The translations under genes were made by a program, and so were the position numbers. The notes below the pieces were generated by a model that was given only the letters and a program-made list of their open reading frames with translations, did not search any database and had not been told where the DNA came from. This document shows positions 57,170 through 64,000 of a DNA stretch of 64,000 nt, piece after piece (position 1 is the first letter of the stretch; each line of letters begins with the position of its first letter). The stretch is from Prochlorococcus marinus. Lineage in GTDB: Bacteria; Cyanobacteriota; Cyanobacteriia; PCC-6307; Cyanobiaceae. The stretch covers positions 186,001-250,000 of the forward strand of contig NZ_CVSV01000131.1 of assembly GCF_001180245.1 (NCBI RefSeq). Direction: 5' to 3'.

Positions 57170-58480
57170 CTAATTAGTTAGTTGGGCCAGCTCTTCCCAA
57201 AAAGTGGGATACGAGACGCTAGCAGCATCAGATCTCATGATTTTTGAGGTACCTTTAGCAAGAAGTGAAGCGATAGCAAGACTCATTGCTACTCGATGAT
57301 CTGTCTCACTATCTACCTCCGCAGAATGAAATTTTGATTGCCCATTAATAATTAACCCATCCTCTTTTTCTGTTATTTCAGCACCGAATTTTTGTAACTG
57401 TCTTGCCATGACTTTTAATCGATCTGTCTCTTTAACTCTTAATTCTTGTGCATCCTTAATTTCAGAAACCCCATTACAAAAACAGGCAGCCACAGTAAGG
57501 ATAGGAATTTCATCTATAAGTTTAGGGAGAATATCTCCTTCAATAGTGAATGATCTTAAATTATTTGAAGTCTTTACTTTAATAGATCCAATAGGTTCAC
57601 CTGCAATAGTCGATTTATCTAAAATCTCATAATCACACCCCATTGAATCCATTACATTTAAAATCCCGGTTCTAGTGGGATTTAGTCCTACATTCTGAAT
57701 TAAAATCTCTGAATTTGGAACAATAGATGCCGCAATCATCCAAAAAGAAGCCGAGCTTATGTCTCCAGGAATCAATATTCTCTGGCCAATTAAGTTACCC
57801 CCTGACTTGATAACGACATTCCTTCCTAATTCTCCTCTTATACTGATGTCTGCTCCAAATGCTTTTAACATTCTTTCAGTATGATCTCTTGAAGAAGCTG
57901 GTTCAATAACAGAAGTGGTTCCAGAAGCTTTGAGGCCTGCCAATAAGATTGCAGATTTTACTTGAGCACTCGCTACAGGGGTTCCAATTACACACCCTTT
58001 TAATTTATTACCATCAATTGAGATTGGAGCTTTGTTACCCCTTTCCCTTCCATAAATTTTGCCACCCATCAAAGATAATGGTTTGCCCACTCTCCCCATT
58101 GGCCTTTCATTAAGAGAAATGTCACCATTTAAGATGAAATTCTTGCCTTCTTGACCGGCAAGTAACCCCATTAATAATCTCATGGTGGTTCCCGAATTCC
58201 CGCAATTTAGAATTTCTTTGGGCTCTTTAAATCCATTTAGACCCAATCCTGAAATCCTAAAAGGCTCATTTTTTTTTATTTCAGGTATTTTTACACCTAA
58301 CTTTCTTAGGCAATCAGCAGTTGAAAGTGGATCTTCAGAATGTAAGAACCCCTCAATAGTCGTCTCACCCTTAGCAATACTTCCAATTATTAGAGCTCTA
58401 TGAGAAATAGATTTATCTCCAGGTACTTTTACTTTTCCTTTTAAATTTACTCCACCTTTTATTGTGCGGATATTATTCAT
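57170..58480 (-). CDS. aroA: 3-phosphoshikimate 1-carboxyvinyltransferase (EPSP synthase)
   Basis: AroA condenses shikimate 3-phosphate with PEP in the shikimate pathway. The protein of about 436 residues has [18 protein letters not shown] at 21-38 with K23, S24 and R28 in the active site, [19 protein letters not shown] further on, LNERPMGR and the C-terminal [11 protein letters not shown] motif. The frame is open to 58519, but the first 13 residues ([13 protein letters not shown]) are not family-like and [10 protein letters not shown] is a natural start, so the ATG at 58480 is preferred. It is divergent from comB. Confidence 0.95.
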   Translation of the reverse strand: MNNIRTIKGGVNLKGKVKVPGDKSISHRALIIGSIAKGETTIEGFLHSEDPLSTADCLRKLGVKIPEIKKNEPFRISGLGLNGFKEPKEILNCGNSGTTMRLLMGLLAGQEGKNFILNGDISLNERPMGRVGKPLSLMGGKIYGRERGNKAPISIDGNKLKGCVIGTPVASAQVKSAILLAGLKASGTTSVIEPASSRDHTERMLKAFGADISIRGELGRNVVIKSGGNLIGQRILIPGDISSASFWMIAASIVPNSEILIQNVGLNPTRTGILNVMDSMGCDYEILDKSTIAGEPIGSIKVKTSNNLRSFTIEGDILPKLIDEIPILTVAACFCNGVSEIKDAQELRVKETDRLKVMARQLQKFGAEITEKEDGLIINGQSKFHSAEVDSETDHRVAMSLAIASLLAKGTSKIMRSDAASVSYPTFWEELAQLTN

Positions 58481-58608
58481 TTTCAAATTAATTACTTGAT
58501 AAAATTTCTGTAAAAACAAATTATTTTTATATTATCAATAAGTTTGTTTTTTAAAAAAAAATAATCAAATTAAGTAACTGTTTTCTATAATAAAAACAGA
58601 AAAGGGAT

Positions 58609-59343
58609 TTGATTATTAATCTTACTTATTATCACGTTGCAAAGGATGTTCCTGAAAATAATCCAGACGTCGCAGTGGTCATTGATGTTTTAAGAGCTAC
58701 AACCACAATTTCTTGGGCTTTAAAAAATGGAGCTGATTCAATACAAGTTTTTGCAGATTTAGATTTATTAAAAGAATCTGCAATTAAGTGGCAAGCTGAA
58801 AAAAGACTAATGCTTGGAGAGAGAGGCGGAAAGAAGATTGAGGGCTTTAATTTGGGAAATTCTCCTTTATCAGTTACAAAAAAAGTTGTTAATGGTAAAA
58901 GACTATTTATGAGTACGACTAATGGGACTAAATCATTGCAAAAAGTTCAAAATGCTAAGCATTTATTTGCTATGGGTCTCCCAAACAGAAAAGCAGTTGC
59001 CGAAAAAATAATTTCATTAAAAAGTGAAAATGTTTTAATACTTGGTAGTGGTTGGGAAGGTTCTTATTCACTTGAGGATTCTTTAGCGGCTGGTGCTTTG
59101 GCTTCTTACCTAAAACAGAACTGTGATTTCGAAATTAATATTATGAATGACGAATTACAATCTGCTTTGGCACTTTGGGATTTCTGGAAAAATGATATTT
59201 TGAAATGTTTAAAAACAGCAACCCATGGCAAAAGATTGACAAGTCTTGGAGATTATGAGGATGATTTTAAATGTTGCTCTGAACTTGATTGCTTAGATAT
59301 TGTTCCGGCTCAAGTTGAAAGAGGTGTGATTCGTGCATCATGA
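58609..59343 (+). CDS. comB: 2-phosphosulfolactate phosphatase-like protein (ComB)
   Basis: This 244-residue protein matches the ComB family, with VVIDVLRATTTISWALKNGADSIQ near the start, LGERGGKKIEGFNLGNSP, STTNGTKSL and ILGSGWEGSYSLEDSLAAG. In methanogens ComB dephosphorylates phosphosulfolactate in coenzyme M synthesis, which is not expected in a picocyanobacterium, so the substrate here could be different (phosphosulfolactate for sulfolactate, or another phosphate ester). A TTG start with AAAAGGG just before it is used. It is 30 bases before the nitrilase gene. Confidence 0.88.
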   Translation: MIINLTYYHVAKDVPENNPDVAVVIDVLRATTTISWALKNGADSIQVFADLDLLKESAIKWQAEKRLMLGERGGKKIEGFNLGNSPLSVTKKVVNGKRLFMSTTNGTKSLQKVQNAKHLFAMGLPNRKAVAEKIISLKSENVLILGSGWEGSYSLEDSLAAGALASYLKQNCDFEINIMNDELQSALALWDFWKNDILKCLKTATHGKRLTSLGDYEDDFKCCSELDCLDIVPAQVERGVIRAS

Positions 59344-59373
59344 TTTACGAATTGGTTCATTAGGAGTAAAGTC

Positions 59374-60201
59374 TTGACTGATTTTTTGGTAGCTGCATTG
59401 CAAATTACGAGTACTTCAAATGTTGAAGAAAATTTTACTGAAGCAGAAGAACAGATTGAATTAGCTGCTAGAAGAGGTGCTGAGTTAATAGGATTGCCTG
59501 AGAATTTTGCTTTTTTAGGAGGAGATGATGAAAAACTTAGATTAGCTTCTGAATTGTCAGAGAAGTGTACAAATTTTCTAAAAACTATGTCACAAAGATA
59601 TCAAGTATTTCTTTTGGGAGGAGGGTATCCTGTCCCTGCTGGTGATGATAGTCATACTTTTAATAGGTCAGCCTTATTTGGGAAAGATGGACAGATTTTG
59701 GCAAAATACGACAAGATTCATTTGTTTGATGTTGATTTGCCAGATGGAAATCTATACAAGGAATCATCCACTATCTTATCTGGAGAAGAGTATCCACCTG
59801 TTGTAGATGTCCCAGGTTTATGCAAAATAGGATTATCGATTTGTTACGACGTTAGGTTTCCTGAACTCTATAGATATTTGTCTTCCAATGGTGCTGAGCT
59901 AATTATGATTCCCGCAGCTTTTACAGCATTCACTGGAAAAGATCATTGGCAAATCCTATTACAAGCAAGAGCAATTGAGAATACAGCATATGTAGTCGCT
60001 CCAGCTCAAACTGGCATTCATTATGGAAGAAGGCAAAGTCATGGCCATGCAATGGTAATCGACCCTTGGGGTACAGTTTTATCTGATGCGGGAAAAACTC
60101 AGGGAGCTGCAATAGCTCCAGCTGATAAAGAAAGAGTGAAGAAAATTAGGGAGCAGATGCCAAGCCTTAAACATAGAAAAAACAAATTGTTTTCAAAGTA
60201 A
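59374..60201 (+). CDS. Carbon-nitrogen hydrolase (nitrilase superfamily, Nit1-like)
   Basis: This 275-residue cytosolic amidase has the catalytic triad in clear view: E43 in LPENFAFLGG, K114 in KYDKIHLFDV and C157 in LSICYDVRFPEL. These segments resemble the Nit1/Nit2 branch, which hydrolyses deaminated glutathione or omega-amides in metabolite repair; this assignment is probable, not proven. The TTG start is supported by a TAGGAG ribosome binding site ten bases upstream. Its stop overlaps the amidase start by one base (TAATG), so the genes are translationally coupled. Confidence 0.88.
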   Translation: MTDFLVAALQITSTSNVEENFTEAEEQIELAARRGAELIGLPENFAFLGGDDEKLRLASELSEKCTNFLKTMSQRYQVFLLGGGYPVPAGDDSHTFNRSALFGKDGQILAKYDKIHLFDVDLPDGNLYKESSTILSGEEYPPVVDVPGLCKIGLSICYDVRFPELYRYLSSNGAELIMIPAAFTAFTGKDHWQILLQARAIENTAYVVAPAQTGIHYGRRQSHGHAMVIDPWGTVLSDAGKTQGAAIAPADKERVKKIREQMPSLKHRKNKLFSK

Positions 60202-61286
60202 TGATAAAGTTTTTAGCTAATAAACTTTTTCGTTATTTATCCGTTTTTTTATTTTTAAATTCTTCAATCCTTCCAGTTAAATCTTCAAGTGCCCTTGCCG
60301 CATGGGCTATTAATACTAATGGGGTTTTAGAATTAAGAACTAAATCAAATACAAATTTAAAAGCATACTTTCAGAAGGCTAACCAAATATCGGGAGATAG
60401 ATTCTGGGTAGATTTCCCAGGAGAATTAAAAACTCCCAGAACAATAAAAGGTAATGGCCCAATAAAAGAAATTAGATTAGGTAAACCAGACAAGGGTAAA
60501 ACAAGACTAGTAATTGAATTTAAGGAAGAGACTTATTTGAACCCTTTGACTTGGCAAATGGTTGGCTTAGATCAAAATAGATGGAGAATTAAACTATTTA
60601 ACTCAAAATATTCATTTAAAAAAATTGGTGAAGGTTTAGTTGAAAAGAAAAGAGGAAATTTCAAAGCAAATCAAAATGTAATTCATAAGAAGAAAAATAA
60701 TTATGGTTACTTGAAACTACCAGAGGTAAAACTAAACAAGTTTGAGGTTGTAATCGATCCAGGGCATGGAGGACCTGATCCAGGAGCGATAGGTATAGGT
60801 GGTATTAGAGAAACAGATGTTGTCCTAGAGGTTTCAAAAATAGTTAAAAATTTACTTTCTGAAAAAGGTGTCAAAGTAAGGTTGACTAGAACAAATGAAG
60901 TTGATTTGGATTTGCCTCCAAGAGTTTCCATTGCTAATAATACGGATGCAGATATTTTTGTAAGTATTCATGCAAATGCCTCAAGAGGTAAAAGAAGAGA
61001 CATAAATGGATTGGAAACCTTTTATTACAGAGGGTGGAGAGGAAGATTACTCGCGAAAAAAATTCAAAAACAAATTTTAAGAGTTTCCCCTGGAAGTCCT
61101 GATCGAGGGGTTAAACAAGGTCGTTTTTATGTAATTAAAAATACTAGGATGCCCGCAGTTCTTGTAGAAATTGGATTTTTAACGGGAAGGTTAGATGCAA
61201 GAAGATTAGAGAAAATAACCCACCGAAAAAGATTAGCCTATGCAATTGCAAAAGGCATCCTCGAATATTTAGATAAAGTAGGGTGA
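60201..61286 (+). CDS. N-acetylmuramoyl-L-alanine amidase (AmiC type)
   Basis: This 361-residue exported enzyme removes peptides from peptidoglycan during division. It has a hydrophobic N-terminal signal (about 8-34), an AMIN-like beta domain (about 38-135) that targets septal cell wall, and an Amidase_3 domain (182-360). Zinc ligands are visible as H189 in IDPGHGGPDPGA, E204 in IRETD and H257 in VSIHANAS, with the catalytic E323 in LVEIGFLTG. It overlaps nitrilase by one base and murI by four (GTGA), forming a tight cell-wall pair with murI. Confidence 0.92.
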   Translation: MIKFLANKLFRYLSVFLFLNSSILPVKSSSALAAWAINTNGVLELRTKSNTNLKAYFQKANQISGDRFWVDFPGELKTPRTIKGNGPIKEIRLGKPDKGKTRLVIEFKEETYLNPLTWQMVGLDQNRWRIKLFNSKYSFKKIGEGLVEKKRGNFKANQNVIHKKKNNYGYLKLPEVKLNKFEVVIDPGHGGPDPGAIGIGGIRETDVVLEVSKIVKNLLSEKGVKVRLTRTNEVDLDLPPRVSIANNTDADIFVSIHANASRGKRRDINGLETFYYRGWRGRLLAKKIQKQILRVSPGSPDRGVKQGRFYVIKNTRMPAVLVEIGFLTGRLDARRLEKITHRKRLAYAIAKGILEYLDKVG

Positions 61287-62077
61287 AACTTAAAATAGGT
61301 ATTTTTGATAGCGGAATAGGTGGTTTTACTATCCTTAATTCTTTACTAAAAACTCGTAAAGATGTAGAAGTTTTTTATTTGGCGGATACAAAAAGGATAC
61401 CTTTTGGGAACAAAAATCCTAAAGAGATTAGATTAATTGCAAAGGAGATTTGTACTTTTTTTGTTGATAAGAATTTAGATGCACTTTTAGTTGCTTGTAA
61501 CACTACAAATGCGTGTGCGCTTGATATTCTAGAAGATAAGCTAAAGGTCCCTTGTTTTGATCTTATAAACTCAGTATCGGAAATTGTTGATAAACAAATA
61601 ATTGGTGTCCTGGCAACGCAAACAACTGTTCGATCATCGTATTACGAGAAAGCTATAAATGCTAAAAAAGAGAATAAAATAATATTTCAGCAAGAATGTC
61701 CAGAATTTGTATCAGAAATTGAAAAAGAAAAATTAAATCTTGATAAGTTAAATATCCTATCAGACTTATACTTAAGACCACTTATAAACAAAAATATTGA
61801 AGAATTAATACTTGGATGTACTCACTATCCTTTAATTTATGACTTTTTAAGAAAAAAATTAGATTCAAATATAAAAATTATTGATCCATCAGTAGCATTA
61901 ATAAAAAAATTTAATGAAACTTTTAATATTCCAGAAACTGACCGCTATGAGAGTATTTCTTTCGACAATGTAAAATTTTTTGTTACTTCAGAAAGAGATG
62001 AGTTTTCCAATAAAGTAAAATTTTGGCTTGGAATTAATAAAGAAATTAGGTTGGTTAACCTCCGAAGTAATGTTTGA
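61283..62077 (+). CDS. murI: Glutamate racemase
   Basis: MurI makes D-glutamate for peptidoglycan. The 264-residue protein has the N-terminal IGIFDSGIGGFTIL, then the two catalytic cysteines C72 in VACNTTNA and C179 in LGCTHYPL, both intact. The GTG start lies inside the end of the amidase gene in a GTGA overlap, an arrangement typical of coupled translation. sds follows after 27 bases. Confidence 0.96.
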   Translation: MKLKIGIFDSGIGGFTILNSLLKTRKDVEVFYLADTKRIPFGNKNPKEIRLIAKEICTFFVDKNLDALLVACNTTNACALDILEDKLKVPCFDLINSVSEIVDKQIIGVLATQTTVRSSYYEKAINAKKENKIIFQQECPEFVSEIEKEKLNLDKLNILSDLYLRPLINKNIEELILGCTHYPLIYDFLRKKLDSNIKIIDPSVALIKKFNETFNIPETDRYESISFDNVKFFVTSERDEFSNKVKFWLGINKEIRLVNLRSNV

Positions 62078-62104
62078 TTCCTTAAGATATAAAAGAGGTC
62101 AATC

Positions 62105-63076
62105 ATGAATACAGTAACAGAGCTACTACAACCAGTTGAAAATGATCTTGATGATCTTATTTTGGAACTGAAAAATCTAATAGGAGCTGGTCACCCAATT
62201 CTTCAAGCCGCAGCAGAACACCTTTTTAGTGCTGGGGGGAAAAGGTTGAGACCTGGAATAGTTTTGTTGATTTCAAAAGCCATATCTCCTGAATTTTGCT
62301 TGACAACCAAACATAAAAGGCTTGCTGAAATAACTGAGATGATTCATACAGCCTCATTAGTCCATGATGATGTGGTTGATGAGGCGTCTACAAGAAGAGG
62401 AGTTGATACAGTTCATAGTAGATTTAATACCAGAGTAGCTGTTTTGGCGGGAGACTTTTTATTCGCTCAAGCAAGTTGGCACTTAGCAAATCTAGACAAT
62501 GTAAATGTAGTTAAATTACTTAGTAGAGTAATAATGGATCTTGCAGAGGGTGAGATTAAACAAAATTTAAATAGATTTGATTCAGCTCAATCTTTTTCCA
62601 AATACATCAATAAAAGTTATTGTAAAACAGCATCACTAATAGCCAATAGTTGCAAAGCAGCTGGAGTTTTGAGTCGGATTAATGACGAAAACTTAACCTC
62701 TTTGTACGATTTTGGCAAAAATATTGGTTTGGCTTTCCAAGTTGTAGATGACATTCTTGACTTTACTGGAAATGATAAACAACTTGGAAAACCTGCTGTA
62801 AGTGATCTTGCCAGTGGTTATCTTACCGCCCCTGTTTTATATGCCTTAGAAGAAAATAAACAATTGTCAGTTCTAATAAACAGAGAACTTGCTGAAAAAG
62901 ATGATTTAGATGATGCACTTAACATCATCATGAACTCTAAAGCTATTGAAAGTTCAAGGAAACTAGCTGAGGATTTTGCAATGCTTTCTAAAGAAGCTAT
63001 AGTCTGGCTTCCTGATTCAGAATATAAAAGAGCTTTAATGGCTCTTCCAGAATTTGTCCTAAGCCGTATTTTTTAG
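62105..63076 (+). CDS. sds: Solanesyl (long-chain) diphosphate synthase
   Basis: This 323-residue all-helical prenyltransferase builds the polyprenyl tail of plastoquinone from isopentenyl diphosphate. The first aspartate-rich motif is VHDDVVDEA with D88, D89 and D92, and the second is QVVDDILDF with D215, D216 and D219. GGKRLRPG at 44-51 binds diphosphate. No bulky residue blocks the fourth and fifth positions before the first motif (TASLVH), in keeping with a long-chain product. A good ribosome binding site, AAGAGGT, precedes the ATG. It is followed by acs after 95 bases. Confidence 0.92.
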   Translation: MNTVTELLQPVENDLDDLILELKNLIGAGHPILQAAAEHLFSAGGKRLRPGIVLLISKAISPEFCLTTKHKRLAEITEMIHTASLVHDDVVDEASTRRGVDTVHSRFNTRVAVLAGDFLFAQASWHLANLDNVNVVKLLSRVIMDLAEGEIKQNLNRFDSAQSFSKYINKSYCKTASLIANSCKAAGVLSRINDENLTSLYDFGKNIGLAFQVVDDILDFTGNDKQLGKPAVSDLASGYLTAPVLYALEENKQLSVLINRELAEKDDLDDALNIIMNSKAIESSRKLAEDFAMLSKEAIVWLPDSEYKRALMALPEFVLSRIF

Positions 63077-63171
63077 ATTTACTAGAAATAAATTTTTTGA
63101 GCTAAATTAATATTAAAATTTCTGAAAACCCTAATTTTTTCGACTAAATTTATTAAGCATAGATTTATTTA

Positions 63172-64000
63172 ATGTCATTAGATAAAAAAAATTCAATCAA
63201 TAACATACTTGAAGAAAAGAGAATTTTCCCACCATCAAAAAAATTTGCAGAAAACTCAAATATTAGTTCTCAAGAAGAATTACTAAGTCTAAGAAAACAA
63301 GCATCAGATAATCCTATTCAATTTTGGGAATCTTTTGCAAAATCAGAATTAGATTGGTTTGAGCCATTTCAAACTGTATTAGATAACGAAAATGCGCCCT
63401 TTTTTGAATGGTTCAAAGAAGGGAAACTCAATATTACATACAACTGCTTAGATAGACACATTAAGAGAGGGCTTGGAGGAAAAACTGCACTTATATGGGA
63501 AGGCGAACCTGGAGATAGCAAAAAATATACTTACGAAGAACTTCTTAAAGAGGTATGTAAAGCAGCTAATGCATTAAAAGCAATAGGTGTAAAAAAAGGA
63601 GATTTGGTATGTATTTACATGCCCATGATTCCAGAAGCGATGTTTGCGATGTTAGCTTGTGCAAGAATTGGCGCGCCTCATTCAGTTGTCTTTGGAGGAT
63701 TTTCTTCAGAAGCGTTAAAAGATAGGTTAATTGATGGAAACGCCAGATTTGTTGTTACTGCTGATGGTGGCTTTAGAAAAGATAAGGTAATTGAACTTAA
63801 GAAAGCAGTTGATGCGGCCATTGAAAGTGGGGCAGATAAAGTTGTTGAAAAAGTAGTAGTTGTTCAACGAACCAAAAAAAATATTTCGATGGTTGATGAT
63901 AGAGATTTATGGTGGCACGAATTATTAAAAGATCAAAAAGATCAGTGCGAACCAGAAGTAATGAATAGCGAGGATAGACTTTTTATTCTCTATACATCAG
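63172..64000 (+). CDS. acs: Acetyl-coenzyme A synthetase, 5' part
   Basis: The gene runs off the window end; only about 276 of roughly 650 residues are present. The translation shows an Acs-type N-terminus: FPPSKKF, WESFAKSELDWFEPF, FEWFKEGKLNITYNCLDRH and YMPMIPEAMFAMLACARIGAPHSVVFGGFSSEAL, with LFILYTS at the cut, the beginning of the AMP-binding P-loop. The enzyme activates acetate with ATP and CoA in the cytosol. The start ATG follows a 95-base AT-rich gap after sds, probably with its own promoter. No stop or frameshift is seen in the part present. Confidence 0.95.
   Translation, partial: MSLDKKNSINNILEEKRIFPPSKKFAENSNISSQEELLSLRKQASDNPIQFWESFAKSELDWFEPFQTVLDNENAPFFEWFKEGKLNITYNCLDRHIKRGLGGKTALIWEGEPGDSKKYTYEELLKEVCKAANALKAIGVKKGDLVCIYMPMIPEAMFAMLACARIGAPHSVVFGGFSSEALKDRLIDGNARFVVTADGGFRKDKVIELKKAVDAAIESGADKVVEKVVVVQRTKKNISMVDDRDLWWHELLKDQKDQCEPEVMNSEDRLFILYTS

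Overview
The window is a gene-dense, AT-rich (about 30% GC by eye) piece of a marine picocyanobacterial chromosome, most likely a high-light-adapted Prochlorococcus. Supporting marks are plastocyanin (petE), two NDH-1 subunits (ndhL, ndhD), phylloquinone genes (menD, menB), a cyAbrB regulator, Ycf51- and Ycf52-like genes, DUF3007, DUF760 and DUF4336 proteins, many TTG starts, and very short gaps between genes. I could not run database searches, so species and strain are inferred.

Layout. 0-5.1 kb: gloB divergent from hisG, an ABC exporter and a GNAT acetyltransferase, facing a pair of small glycosyltransferase-like genes. 5.2-13.3 kb: dnaA, a GST-like protein, glutathione reductase, a cation/Ca2+ antiporter, pyrC, tRNA-Leu(UAA), then ndhL-DUF3007-trpA. 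13.3-17.3 kb: a looser, very AT-rich regulatory stretch with cyAbrB, a YciI-like protein, a small HTH protein, a YkvA-type protein, a group 2 sigma factor, hisIE and a QueD-like protein. 17.3-27.6 kb: a minus-strand run of clpB-type chaperone, petE, an epimerase, hemE, glgB, a CocE-type hydrolase and three small poorly known genes. 27.6-34 kb: a TamB-like giant, proA, folB and a lipase-like gene. 34-43.1 kb: a minus-strand run of opdA, ndhD, thrB, glk, thrS, trpS and an Arg/Gly-rich protein. 43.2-48.3 kb: a DUF697 membrane protein, a probable manganese ABC transporter and a DUF4336 protein. 48.3-58.5 kb: DUF760, lepB, menD, menB, glgA, murF, glmU, an mnmC-type methyltransferase and aroA. 58.6-64 kb: comB, a nitrilase, a cell-wall amidase, murI, a prenyl diphosphate synthase and the 5' part of acs, cut by the window end.

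The genes are mostly core metabolism: glycogen (glgA, glgB, glk), peptidoglycan (glmU, murF, murI, amidase), quinones (menD, menB, sds), electron transport (petE, ndhL, ndhD), amino acids (hisG, hisIE, trpA, proA, thrB, aroA) and glutathione (gor, gloB, GST). I see no prophage, insertion sequence, CRISPR array or restriction system, and no convincing new multi-gene system. The points most worth a second look are small: a QueD-like protein with a changed zinc-ligand motif, a DUF697 protein with an apparently dead GTPase domain, an RG-rich/ribbon-helix-helix-like protein leading an aminoacyl-tRNA synthetase run, a perfect inverted repeat just before pyrC, an 11-bp tandem array before the sigma gene, and convergent gene pairs with no room for terminators. 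No gene-free stretch exceeds 300 bases.
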